Of a stretch of 11,079 bases of DNA, positions 1 to 6,646 are shown piece after piece (positions within the stretch are counted from its first letter, which is position 1; every line of letters begins with the position of its first letter). This DNA comes from an uncultured Clostridium sp. (GTDB lineage Bacteria > Bacillota > Clostridia > TANB77 > CAG-508), in contig CATLUC010000050.1 in assembly GCA_950059165.1 (NCBI GenBank), forward strand, positions 1-11,079, read 5' to 3'. The notes beneath the pieces are model-generated. The model had not been told where the DNA came from. It did not search any database and saw only the letters and a list, made by a program, of their open reading frames with translations. A program made the translations under genes and the position numbers.

Positions 1-987
1 AAAGAAAATTTAAAACAAATAGAAGGTATATCAGAACTAGAAAATACTACAAGTGTGCCAGCAACCGTTACATTGGATGGATACCAAATAAAAATTGATA
101 CAAACGGAAAAGTATCAGTAGAAGGAAAAAAAGAGCCACCTCCACCAGTAGATGAACGTTGGCAAATTGTAACAGGGGATACAAATAAAACATATACAAA
201 AAATGGAACAGCAATAATTCCAGTAGGATTTGCAATAGTACCTAATTTAGATGATGTATCAGAGGGATTAGTAATTTCAGATGTTCCAAATGATACAGAA
301 AATAAAGGAAATCAATTTGTATGGGTACCAGTAGAAGATGAAACACCATATGAAAGAAATAGAAGTTATGCAAATGTAGAAGTATCAAACTCGGCCTATG
401 ATGATACTGGGTATTTACCAAATGGAATAACAAATGAAGAAACAGCTGTAAGAAGTGCCAAAGGATTTTATATATCAAGATATGAAGCAGGGAAAGAAAA
501 AGTGGATGGAACTGATACATTAGTTAGTAAAAAAGGAGCAAATGTATGGGTTAATATTTCAAAAGAAAAAGTTAAAACAACAGCTAAAACTATGTTTACA
601 GATAACACACATGTAAAAAGTGCATTAATTTCAGGAGTTCAGTGGGATATGACAATGTCATTTATTTCTAGCAAATCTAGAATAGATGGAAAAGGAAATG
701 AATATGACATAACAAAAGCAGTAAACTCCGAAGAAAGTGATAGACATATTGGAACTAGTGTAACAATTGCAGGAAATAATGAAGCAGACAAAGTATGTAA
801 TATTTATGATTTAGAAGGAAATGCATGGGAATATGTAGCAGAAAGCACTAGAAATTACAGCATTTATCCATTTGTTGGTAGAGGTGGTAAATTTAACAAT
901 AGTAATTCAGCATCTAGCCGTTACTCTGATGATGACATGGATTTTTATATCACTTCTTTTCGTTTAGTACTTTATGTTATAATATAA
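1..987 (+). CDS. FGE-sulfatase/C-type-lectin-fold surface protein, 5' end missing
   Basis: The reading frame is open from base 1 to a TAA at 985-987, so the true start lies upstream of the window; an internal GTG at 55 is not a convincing start. The visible part has a short strand-rich segment with a TLDGYQIKIDTNGKV motif, a proline spacer (PPPP) and then a domain with the hallmarks of the SUMF1/formylglycine-generating-enzyme fold: FVWVPV, GFYISRYEAG, and IYDLEGNAWEYVAES near the C-terminus, followed by an RGGKF stretch and a terminal SFRLVLY. The catalytic cysteine pair of true FGE is not evident, so I infer a binding or structural role. In Clostridia similar domains are attached to prepilin-like N-termini, but that part is outside the window. 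The C-terminal ~35 residues, rich in N, S, D and Y and ending in an FR-hydrophobic tail, resemble variable regions of diversity-generating retroelement targets. A terminator follows directly. Confidence 0.75.
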   Translation, partial: KENLKQIEGISELENTTSVPATVTLDGYQIKIDTNGKVSVEGKKEPPPPVDERWQIVTGDTNKTYTKNGTAIIPVGFAIVPNLDDVSEGLVISDVPNDTENKGNQFVWVPVEDETPYERNRSYANVEVSNSAYDDTGYLPNGITNEETAVRSAKGFYISRYEAGKEKVDGTDTLVSKKGANVWVNISKEKVKTTAKTMFTDNTHVKSALISGVQWDMTMSFISSKSRIDGKGNEYDITKAVNSEESDRHIGTSVTIAGNNEADKVCNIYDLEGNAWEYVAESTRNYSIYPFVGRGGKFNNSNSASSRYSDDDMDFYITSFRLVLYVII

Positions 988-992
988 ACAAT

Positions 993-1023
993 AAATCATG
1001 GAATTTATACACCATGATTTTTT
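993..1023 (+). terminator. Intrinsic terminator after the surface-protein gene
   Basis: A 9-bp perfect stem (AAATCATGG 993-1001 with CCATGATTT 1012-1020) with a 10-nt loop runs into six T (1018-1023). It begins 5 nt after the stop codon. Confidence 0.85.
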
Positions 1024-1049
1024 ATTCGTTTTAAAATATTTGCAAAATT

Positions 1050-1077
1050 TGAAACTTTTTGGTGATTTTTAGTGATT
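1050..1077 (+). promoter_or_regulatory. Candidate ECF-type promoter of the sigma operon
   Basis: TGAAAC followed by a T-run (1050-1060) resembles the -35 element of ECF sigma promoters such as those of B. subtilis SigW/SigX. About 16 nt downstream lies AGTGATT (1071-1077) in the -10 position, a poor match to CGTA/CGTC. Transcription would begin near 1084, just upstream of the GGGGGA ribosome binding site. Autoregulation by the downstream sigma factor is inferred from the element and its position only. Confidence 0.35.
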
Positions 1078-1099
1078 ATATAATAAAGGGGGAAGAAAT

Positions 1100-1631
1100 T
1101 TGAGTACTCGGATTAACAACAAAAGATTTTGAAGAAATATACAAAAACACATACAAACAAACATTAAAATTTATAATAGTAAAATGTAATAATATAGACG
1201 ACATAAACGATATAATACAAGATACATATATAGAATTACTAAAAATAATAAAAAAGAAGCAACCAGTAGAAATAGATAATCTAAACAGCTATATTCTAGG
1301 AATTGCAAACAACATAATAAAAAGGCACTATTATAAAAAGAAAAAAGAAAACATAGTTTACTACTATCAAAAAGATGAAAAATCATCTGAATTAGAAATA
1401 GAAGATAATTTTGACATAGAGCAAGATTTTATTACTAAAGAAAATGTAGCACAAGTATGGAATTTCTTGAAAAATAAGAATGTTGAAATAGCAAAAATTT
1501 TTTATTTATATTTTGCATTAGACCTAAAAATTTCAGACATATCAAGAGAATTAGAAATAACAGAGTCAAATGTCAAAAACAAAATTTATAGAACTTTAAA
1601 AGAGGTTAAAAAATATATAGGAAAGGAGTGA
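1100..1631 (+). CDS. ECF-like sigma-70 family sigma factor, 5'-frameshifted
   Basis: From 1104 to the TGA at 1629-1631 the frame is open and encodes about 175 residues. It contains a sigma region 2 signature (DINDIIQDTYIELLKIIK) and a C-terminal region 4 helix-turn-helix (KISDISRELEITESNVKNKI). The frame has no ATG, GTG or TTG before codon ~117 and is closed upstream by TGA at 1101-1103. The only well-placed start is TTG at 1100, 6 nt behind GGGGGA (1088-1093). It lies one frame away and stops at TGA 1130-1132. A one-base excess in CGG (1109-1111), or a +1 shift at TTT-TGA (1127-1132), would join the two into a ~176-aa protein beginning MST. The stop overlaps a possible GTG of the next gene, and the two form an operon. 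A real inactivating indel, an assembly error and recoding cannot be told apart here. Confidence 0.7.
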
Positions 1632-1636
1632 AAAAA

Positions 1637-2749
1637 ATGATTAACAAAGCCTTTAAAGAATATTTAGAACAAGTTAATAACATTGAAACTAATTATAAAA
1701 AAATATCAAACAAGAAAGGAGTGGTCAATATGAAAAAGAAAATTTTAAATATTGCTGAGATATTTCTAGTAGTTGTCATTGCAGGATTAGCATCTACGCA
1801 AATTTATGCAAAAATCAAATGGGACATTGAGTTTAAAGAATATCAAAATAGGGAAGTAGTAGAAGCAAGAGCAAACATAGAAGAACTTGTAAATATGGAA
1901 TATGTTAAACAAGATGGAATTAGTGCAAAGGTAGATTCTATTGTATTAACAGATGATTCTTTTGACGCAAATATCAGTTTTAAATTTGACGAAGACAAAG
2001 TTATAAATTCACAAACATTTGGATATGGATATGCAATTTATGACGAAAACAAAAACATTTATCAAATATTTACTAGAATGCATTTAGATGATAGCCAAAA
2101 AATTGACAATACAATACCTTTTATTTATAAAGAATTAGGTCTAGATTATGACAAAGCTGATATCTATGGTGGATTATTAGCAGATAGTTCAGGTATTGGA
2201 TGTATTGAATCACATCCAGAAAATAAAACATTAGTAACAAATCTTAATTTAAAAGCAAGAGAAAGCTTTCCATTAAGTAAAAAACTATACATTAGAATTT
2301 TTGACTTAGGCTATGTTATGGTTGATGGAAAAACAAAAACTACCGAAAACTTTACAGTATCAGATTCAGAATGGATTTTTGAAATAGATGTTCCAGAAAA
2401 TTTAAATGATAGAAAAACTGTAGAACTACGCCTTAAAGATGAAATACCAGGAATAAAAATAGAAAAACTTACATTAACAGAAACAGGAATGGTACTAGTA
2501 TTTAAATCTGAAGAATATTTAGACTTAATTTCAGCTGGAAAAGATATGAATGGAAACGACTTTATGCAAGCACGTACAAATAAATTAAATATAACAGATG
2601 GAGAGGGAAAAGTATATCAAGAACGAGGAGCAGGAACAACTGGTACTGACAGAGGATTTAAAATTACTTTAGATGCTAAAAAAGATGATTTAAATAAAAA
2701 GTTGTATCTAAATTATAATAATCACACAAGTGAATTAATAGAAAAATAA
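1637..2749 (+). CDS. Membrane-anchored anti-sigma-like protein paired with the sigma factor
   Basis: This 370-aa protein starts at ATG 1637, placed 8 nt behind AAAGGAG (1622-1628) that lies inside the end of the sigma gene; the GTG at 1628 is too close to that site. A cytoplasmic N-terminus of ~31 residues (MINKAFKEYLEQVNNIETNY) is followed by a single membrane segment at about residues 36-57 (IFLVVVIAGLASTQIYA) and a large, probably extracytoplasmic beta-rich domain of ~310 residues. The layout and operon position fit membrane anti-sigma or DUF4179-type proteins that hold an ECF sigma factor; I do not recognise the family with certainty. An internal ATG at 1730 has an equally strong site (GAAAGGAG 1714-1721) and would give a 339-aa form lacking the cytoplasmic segment. 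Confidence 0.7.
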   Translation: MINKAFKEYLEQVNNIETNYKKISNKKGVVNMKKKILNIAEIFLVVVIAGLASTQIYAKIKWDIEFKEYQNREVVEARANIEELVNMEYVKQDGISAKVDSIVLTDDSFDANISFKFDEDKVINSQTFGYGYAIYDENKNIYQIFTRMHLDDSQKIDNTIPFIYKELGLDYDKADIYGGLLADSSGIGCIESHPENKTLVTNLNLKARESFPLSKKLYIRIFDLGYVMVDGKTKTTENFTVSDSEWIFEIDVPENLNDRKTVELRLKDEIPGIKIEKLTLTETGMVLVFKSEEYLDLISAGKDMNGNDFMQARTNKLNITDGEGKVYQERGAGTTGTDRGFKITLDAKKDDLNKKLYLNYNNHTSELIEK

Positions 2750-2788
2750 AAGTAGTATAATTGTTATAACATAAAATAAAGGTTACAC

Positions 2789-2831
2789 AAAAAGTGGAAT
2801 TATGAAGAAATTTATAAATTCCACTTTTTTT
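2789..2831 (+). terminator. Terminator of the sigma/anti-sigma operon
   Basis: A 13-bp perfect stem, AAAAAGTGGAATT (2789-2801) with AATTCCACTTTTT (2817-2829), has a 15-nt loop and runs on into T. It lies 40 nt after the stop codon and is A-rich upstream, so it may also work in the other direction. Confidence 0.85.
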
Positions 2832-2840
2832 ATATATTAG

Positions 2841-2860
2841 GAAAGTCATACCTGACTTTC
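2841..2860. repeat. Short perfect inverted repeat
   Basis: GAAAGTCA (2841-2848) and TGACTTTC (2853-2860) are separated by four bases. There is no T-run after it, so it is not a simple terminator. It could be a protein-binding site or the edge of the repeat element that follows. Confidence 0.5.
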
Positions 2861-2883
2861 TAAATAATATAAAATACGTTGTA

Positions 2884-2947
2884 CAAAAATTTTCTAACGA
2901 AAATTTTGCACGCGAACAAAGACGAGGCATGAAAAGTAATCTAAAAG
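2884..2947 (+). repeat. Dispersed intergenic repeat, copy A
   Basis: An AT-rich hairpin (AAAATTTTC 2886-2894 with GAAAATTTT 2899-2907) is followed by a conserved tail with GCGAACAAAGACGAG, GCATG and AGTAATCTAAAAG (2912-2947). The same tail, with AGTAATCTAAAAG identical, recurs at 6476-6514 after rho-independent hairpins. The layout of hairpin plus tail is shared, so this looks like a family of non-coding intergenic elements. Confidence 0.6.
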
Positions 2948-2975
2948 TGTTTGGTAATACTTTATTTTTTTTTTT
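2944..2975 (+). terminator. Hairpin plus 11-T run at the end of repeat copy A
   Basis: AAAGTGTT (2944-2951) pairs with AATACTTT (2956-2963) with one G-T pair and a TGGT tetraloop, followed by A and eleven T (2965-2975). This is a standard intrinsic terminator shape, yet no gene ends just before it, so it would stop read-through or end a short transcript of the repeat region, only ~25 nt before the deacetylase start. Confidence 0.6.
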
Positions 2976-3000
2976 ATATAATAATAGTAGGTGATTTCAA

Positions 3001-3801
3001 GTGAAAATTTTTATAATGCCTAAAAAAAAGATAGTAATTAGCTGTTTTATAATATTATCAATAATTATGACTAGTTGCTTCTATTTTGACTTTAAAAATA
3101 AAGAAACTCTAGCAATAGAACTAAATAGTAATAGTATAATATCAGAAGAATTTAAAAATAAAATTAAGAATTTAACCAAAGAAGATGAAAAAGTTGCATA
3201 TCTTACTTTTGATGATGGTCCAACCATTTCTACTACACCTAAAATTTTAGAGAATTTAAAAGAAGAAGATGTAAAAGCAACTTTTTTTGTTATTGGTAAA
3301 TATGTAGAAAAACACCCCGAAATTGTTAAGCAAGCTTATGATGATGGGCATTATATTGCGAATCATGGATATAACCATAATAATTCTATATTATATAAAA
3401 CAGAAGAAAGCTTTATAAATGAAGTTAAAAAAACAGATGAAGCCATAGGAAAGGCAATTGGCATAGAACATTATTGTTCCCATGTGTTTAGATTTCCAAA
3501 TGGATTTATGTCTCCACAAAATAAAGGTAAAAAGAAAAGGATGGCACAATTGCTTTCAGAAATGAATTATACATATATAGATTGGAATTGCTTGAATAAT
3601 GACTCTGTAAAAAAATATAGTAATACACAATTGCTAAATAATTTGAAAAAATCTGCTAAAAATAAGAATACGTTGGTAGTTCTAATGCATGATACTAAAG
3701 ATGTAAGCGATAGTTCTAAAGTATTAGAGGCTTCAATTGAATATTTGAAGTCACAAGGGTATAGTTTTAAGAATTTTTTTGATTTAGAGTTTGAAAAATG
3801 A
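3001..3801 (+). CDS. Membrane-anchored polysaccharide deacetylase (CE4 family)
   Basis: This 266-aa protein belongs to the NodB-homology/CE4 family, metal-dependent enzymes that remove acetyl groups from N-acetylated glycans such as peptidoglycan. The GTG start at 3001 is chosen because AGGTGAT (2989-2995) sits 5 nt upstream; ATG at 3016 would be too far. An N-terminal hydrophobic segment (~residues 11-29) ends in MTSC, a weak lipobox, so it is a signal anchor or lipoprotein acting outside the membrane. Catalytic motifs are present in order: TFDDG (69-73, D71 general base and D72 metal ligand), HGYNH (122-126, metal ligands), FRFPNG (163-168), a DW pair (194-195) and LMHD (228-231, H230). It is monocistronic. 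The promoter of the next gene starts inside its 3' end. The substrate cannot be told from sequence; peptidoglycan is the usual one for short clostridial members. Confidence 0.9.
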   Translation: MKIFIMPKKKIVISCFIILSIIMTSCFYFDFKNKETLAIELNSNSIISEEFKNKIKNLTKEDEKVAYLTFDDGPTISTTPKILENLKEEDVKATFFVIGKYVEKHPEIVKQAYDDGHYIANHGYNHNNSILYKTEESFINEVKKTDEAIGKAIGIEHYCSHVFRFPNGFMSPQNKGKKKRMAQLLSEMNYTYIDWNCLNNDSVKKYSNTQLLNNLKKSAKNKNTLVVLMHDTKDVSDSSKVLEASIEYLKSQGYSFKNFFDLEFEK

Positions 3802-3819
3802 AAACTTTTGTGTTATACT
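3791..3819 (+). promoter_or_regulatory. Housekeeping promoter for the 78-aa gene
   Basis: TTGAAA (3791-3796), a 17-nt spacer and TATACT (3814-3819), with an extended -10 TG at 3811-3812, form a strong sigma-A type promoter. Its -35 lies inside the last codons of the deacetylase gene. Transcription would begin near 3826. Confidence 0.7.
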
Positions 3820-3854
3820 ATAATTACATAACATAAGAAAGGGGAGCATAAGGC

Positions 3855-4091
3855 ATGACGCAGCAAATGGCATGGTCCTATAACGAAAAAGAATTATCTT
3901 TTTCGTTGAGGTCCAAAATATGGACTTGTGCAGACATTGCCAAACTTTTGGGCGAAGATACAAAATGTCCTAAAGAAATTAGCTTTGAATGTGCAGTTCA
4001 TGAAACCAAAGGTCTCTCATGTACTATTTTTTGTACATGTGAAACAGACTTCAAGCAGATGAAGTCAGAGCTTTTAAGAGTTCTGAGCTGA
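3855..4091 (+). CDS. Small Cys-rich protein of unknown function (78 aa)
   Basis: I do not recognise this protein. Its ATG lies 8 nt behind AAAGGGGAG (3838-3846). It is probably real: it has its own promoter and a strong terminator 14 nt after the stop. The product is 78 residues, soluble, without signal peptide or membrane segment. It has two Trp in the first third (W7, W23) and six Cys (25, 38, 46, 56, 60, 62), including a CTC pair near residues 60-62. Cys-rich spacing of this sort could bind metal or a cofactor, but no known zinc-finger or ferredoxin spacing is matched. It uses more G and C at several codons than its neighbours. Being monocistronic, its neighbours say nothing about its role. 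Confidence 0.65.
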   Translation: MTQQMAWSYNEKELSFSLRSKIWTCADIAKLLGEDTKCPKEISFECAVHETKGLSCTIFCTCETDFKQMKSELLRVLS

Positions 4092-4104
4092 AATCTGCAC
4101 CCCC

Positions 4105-4144
4105 ACCCTAGAACAGAGTTCTTTTAGTTCTAGGGTATTTTTTT
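4105..4144 (+). terminator. Intrinsic terminator after the 78-aa gene
   Basis: A 10-bp perfect stem ACCCTAGAAC (4105-4114) with GTTCTAGGGT (4127-4136) has a 12-nt loop, then A and seven T (4138-4144). Confidence 0.9.
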
Positions 4145-4173
4145 GTCCCATTGCACACAAAATAAAAATACAC

Positions 4174-4202
4174 TTGCAATTTAGCACCAAATAATATATG
4201 AT
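4174..4202 (+). promoter_or_regulatory. Promoter of prfB
   Basis: TTGCAA (4174-4179), a 17-nt spacer and TATGAT (4197-4202) match sigma-A promoters. The start codon follows 30 nt further on. Confidence 0.6.
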
Positions 4203-4231
4203 ATAAAAAACAAGTGAAAGGAATGAGGAAA

Positions 4232-5333
4232 ATGTTAGAATTAGAAGAAAACACAAGACTACTTCAAACATTAAAAGAAAACTTAAAAAGTTTGGGTGAC
4301 TCTCTTTGACATAGCTAAACTTGAAACCAACTTACAAGAATTAGAAAATAAAACACTAGAAGAAAACTTTTGGAATGACAGTAAAAATTCCAGTAAAGTA
4401 TTAAGCCAAATAAAATCAATAAAAAGCAAAGTAGTAGAATATAGAAAAATAGAAAATGAAATAAACAACTTGCAAGAACTTACAGAATTATTAGAATTAG
4501 AGCCAGATGAAGAAATAGCAAAAGATATATTAAAAAACACAAATAAAGCACAAAAAGACATTGAAAAATTTGAAATAACAACCTTTTTATCTGAAAAATA
4601 TGATGGCAACAACAGTATTGTTACAATACATCCAGGAGCAGGAGGAACAGAATCTCAAGACTGGGCTGAAATGTTATATCGTATGTATACAAGATGGGCA
4701 AATAAAAACAATTACGAAGTAAAAGAATTAGATTATTTAGAAGGGGAAGAGGCAGGCTTAAAAAGTGTAACATTTGAAATAGTGGGGCAAAACGCTTATG
4801 GGTATATGAAATCAGAAAAAGGTGTACATCGTTTAGTTAGAATTTCACCATTTGACAGTGGTGGAAGAAGACACACATCTTTTGCATCTGTAGAAGTTTT
4901 ACCAGAAATAACAGATGATATAGAATTAGAAATAAATTCAGATGATTTAAGAATAGACACATATCGTGCATCAGGGGCTGGTGGACAACACATAAACAAA
5001 ACATCATCAGCTGTAAGAATTACACACCTTCCAACAAACATAGTAGTTGCTTGTCAATCAGAACGTTCTCAAATTCAAAACAGAGAAACAGCAATGAAAA
5101 TGCTAAAATCCAAATTATTAGATTTAAAAGAAAAAGAACAAAAAGAAAAAATAGAAGATTTAAAAGGAATACAAATGGAAATTGCTTGGGGAAGTCAAAT
5201 TCGTTCTTATGTATTTTGTCCATATACTATGGTAAAAGACCATAGAACAAATTATGAAGTGGGGAATGTACAAGCTGTAATGGACGGAGAAATTGACTGT
5301 TTCATGGAAAGCTACTTAAAAATGAAACAATAA
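4232..5333 (+). CDS. prfB: Peptide chain release factor 2 (programmed +1 frameshift)
   Basis: RF2 reads UAA and UGA stop codons in the ribosome and triggers peptide release. Translation starts at ATG 4232 (MLELEENTRLL) with AAAGGA about 9 nt upstream and reads 25 codons to CTT (4304-4306). The next codon is an in-frame TGA (4307-4309). A +1 shift resumes at GAC 4308 and continues to TAA 5331-5333, giving 366 residues in total. The joined protein places the anticodon-like SPF motif at residues 205-207 and the catalytic GGQ at 250-252, the same numbers known for E. coli RF2, which confirms the junction. A GGGTGA element (4294-4299) just upstream can pair with the 16S rRNA 3' end and serves as the stimulating internal Shine-Dalgarno site. 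Regulation is therefore autogenous: low RF2 makes the ribosome pause at UGA and shift. Coordinates: join 4232-4306 and 4308-5333. Confidence 0.97.
4294..4310 (+). promoter_or_regulatory. RF2 programmed frameshift site
   Basis: GGGTGA (SD-like), a 4-nt spacer, then CTT TGA C. The CTT-TGA-C slip site is identical to that known from bacterial prfB genes. The SD-like element matches the GGUGA end of the AGGAGGUGA consensus. Confidence 0.93.
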
Positions 5334-5353
5334 CTATATACTTGCATACAATG

Positions 5354-5395
5354 TAGAGAGGAGATTTTAAATTAAATCCTCTCTATATTATTTTT
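5354..5395 (+). terminator. Terminator between prfB and the aspartate kinase gene
   Basis: TAGAGAGGA (5354-5362) pairs perfectly with TCCTCTCTA (5377-5385), with a 14-nt AT-rich loop, followed by an interrupted T-tract (TATTATTTTT). It lies 20 nt after the prfB stop and 31 nt before the next gene. Confidence 0.75.
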
Positions 5396-5416
5396 ACAAA
5401 AGGCGATGATTTTAAG

Positions 5417-6376
5417 GTGGACACAATTGTTTTAAAATTTGGAGGTAGTTCTGTTGCCGATAATGACAAATTAAATTTAGTAGCACAAAAAATAATCGGT
5501 TTATATGAAAAAAATCATAATATCGTAGTTGTAGTATCTGCCCAAGGAAAAACAACTGATAAATTAATTGAAGAGGCCAAAGAACTTTCTGAAAAACCTA
5601 TCAATAGAGAATTAGATGTACTTCTAAGTAGTGGCGAACAAGTATCTAGTTCAAAACTAAGCTTATTATTAAACAAAATGGGATATCCAGCAATTTCTTT
5701 AACAGGATGGCAAGCTGGAATTTATACAAACAATACAAATCAAAATGCGATAATCAAAGGCATAAACACTGGAAGAATAAGAGAAGAACTAGAAAATGGA
5801 AAAATTGTAATAGTTGCAGGATTTCAAGGAATAAATGAAAACATGGACATCACAACACTTGGAAGAGGTGGTTCAGACACAACAGCAGTTGCTATTTCAG
5901 CAAGTTTAGGAGCAAAAAACTGTTATATTTTCTCAGATGTAGATGGAGTATACACAACAGACCCAAACCGATTACCTAACGCAAAAAAACTATCAGCACT
6001 ATCATATGAAGAAATGCTAGAAATATCATCTGAAGGAGCAAAGGTGCTACACAACAGATGCGTAGAAATTGGAGAAAAATTTAAAGTACCAATTATTACA
6101 AAATCAACATTCAATAATAAACCAGGAACCGTAATTTCTGACATAATAGAAGAAAATACAATAAAAAGTATTGTAAAAAAAGAAGTATCAAGACTTTCTG
6201 TAATAGGAAATGGAATGACAAGAAACTTCCATAATCTTAAATTAATTTTAGACATAATAGAAGAAAACAAACTAGATATGTTAGAATTTCATGTAACGGA
6301 ATCTAAAGTTTCAATAACATTCAAAGACAAAATATCAGATGATATTTTAGAAAAAATACATGAAAAATTAGTATAA
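5417..6376 (+). CDS. Aspartate kinase, short form with one ACT-like domain
   Basis: Aspartate kinase phosphorylates aspartate with ATP, the first step to lysine, threonine, methionine and diaminopimelate. The 319-aa protein starts at GTG 5417; AAAAGG at 5398-5403 is a rather distant ribosome site. The amino-acid-kinase domain (residues ~3-240) shows KFGGSSV (7-13), SSGEQ (71-75), TLGRGGSDTTA (147-157) and FSDVDGVYTTDP (172-183), so it should be catalytically complete. After GTVI (~240), where most family members have two ACT domains (total ~400 residues or more), there is only ~75 residues. These form a single ACT-like unit (SVIGNGM to KIHEKLV). The first ACT domain, which usually binds the lysine or threonine effector, is missing, so feedback control may be lost or different. 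There is no frameshift evidence; the C-terminal end is clean. No lysine riboswitch fits in the 83-nt leader. Confidence 0.88.
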   Translation: MDTIVLKFGGSSVADNDKLNLVAQKIIGLYEKNHNIVVVVSAQGKTTDKLIEEAKELSEKPINRELDVLLSSGEQVSSSKLSLLLNKMGYPAISLTGWQAGIYTNNTNQNAIIKGINTGRIREELENGKIVIVAGFQGINENMDITTLGRGGSDTTAVAISASLGAKNCYIFSDVDGVYTTDPNRLPNAKKLSALSYEEMLEISSEGAKVLHNRCVEIGEKFKVPIITKSTFNNKPGTVISDIIEENTIKSIVKKEVSRLSVIGNGMTRNFHNLKLILDIIEENKLDMLEFHVTESKVSITFKDKISDDILEKIHEKLV

Positions 6377-6402
6377 GAACAAATTAAATAAGTAATAACA
6401 GA

Positions 6403-6458
6403 AAAATTGCTATGCAATTTTGTTGAGACGAACAATTAAATGGGGCTTGTAAGATATA
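6403..6458 (+). repeat. Dispersed intergenic repeat, copy B1 (diverged)
   Basis: Hairpin AAAATTGC (6403-6410) with GCAATTTT (6414-6421) and a 3-nt loop, followed by GAGACGAACAA, GGGGCTTGTAAG and ATATAA. The order hairpin, CGAACAA, GGGCWTG, TAAG is that of copies A and B2, with lower identity. Confidence 0.45.
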
Positions 6459-6514
6459 ATTTTAAATATAAATTGGCGAGCAAACAAAAACGGAGCATGT
6501 AAGTAATCTAAAAG
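6459..6514 (+). repeat. Dispersed intergenic repeat, copy B2
   Basis: GCGAGCAAACAAAAACGGAG, then GCATG, TAAG and AGTAATCTAAAAG ending at 6514. It matches copy A (2912-2947) over the whole tail, with the last 13 bases identical, and stands in tandem behind copy B1. Confidence 0.6.
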
Positions 6515-6545
6515 GTCATAAAATTTTAATCATGCTCCCTTTTGT
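6492..6545 (+). terminator. Long-loop hairpin followed by T-run
   Basis: GGAGCATG (6492-6499) pairs with CATGCTCC (6531-6538); flanking AAAA and TTTT can extend it past one mismatch. The loop is 31 nt. It uses the repeat tail as its left arm and could terminate read-through from the aspartate kinase gene. Confidence 0.5.
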
Positions 6546-6596
6546 TATAAAAATCTTCAATTCCTACATATAGAGGTTCTAAATAGTGCAACAGGT

Positions 6597-6624
6597 GAAT
6601 ATATATAATTTAGCAAGATAAAAA
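6597..6624 (+). promoter_or_regulatory. Weak sigma-E-like promoter candidate for yabP
   Basis: GAATATA (6597-6603) and GATAAAAA (6617-6624) are 13 nt apart and partly match the mother-cell sigma-E consensus. In B. subtilis yabP is expressed in the mother cell under sigma-E. The match here is poor and I offer it only because of the gene identity. Confidence 0.25.
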
Positions 6625-6646
6625 AAGTATAGAGGAGATGGTACAT

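Noticed and set aside
242..520. Minus-strand open frame within the surface-protein gene
   Set aside because: No ribosome site; Leu/His-rich antisense artefact of the real plus-strand frame.
1079..1084. TATAAT as -10 box of the sigma operon
   Set aside because: Transcription would start at about 1091, inside the ribosome binding site; the TGAAAC element further up fits better.
2977..2982. TATAAT as -10 box of the deacetylase gene
   Set aside because: The start point would fall in the AGGTGAT ribosome site and no -35 stands at proper distance. The deacetylase promoter remains unassigned.
5334..5416. Lysine riboswitch or T-box ahead of the aspartate kinase gene
   Set aside because: Only 83 nt are available and they hold a single terminator hairpin; no conserved riboswitch core or T-box motif is seen.
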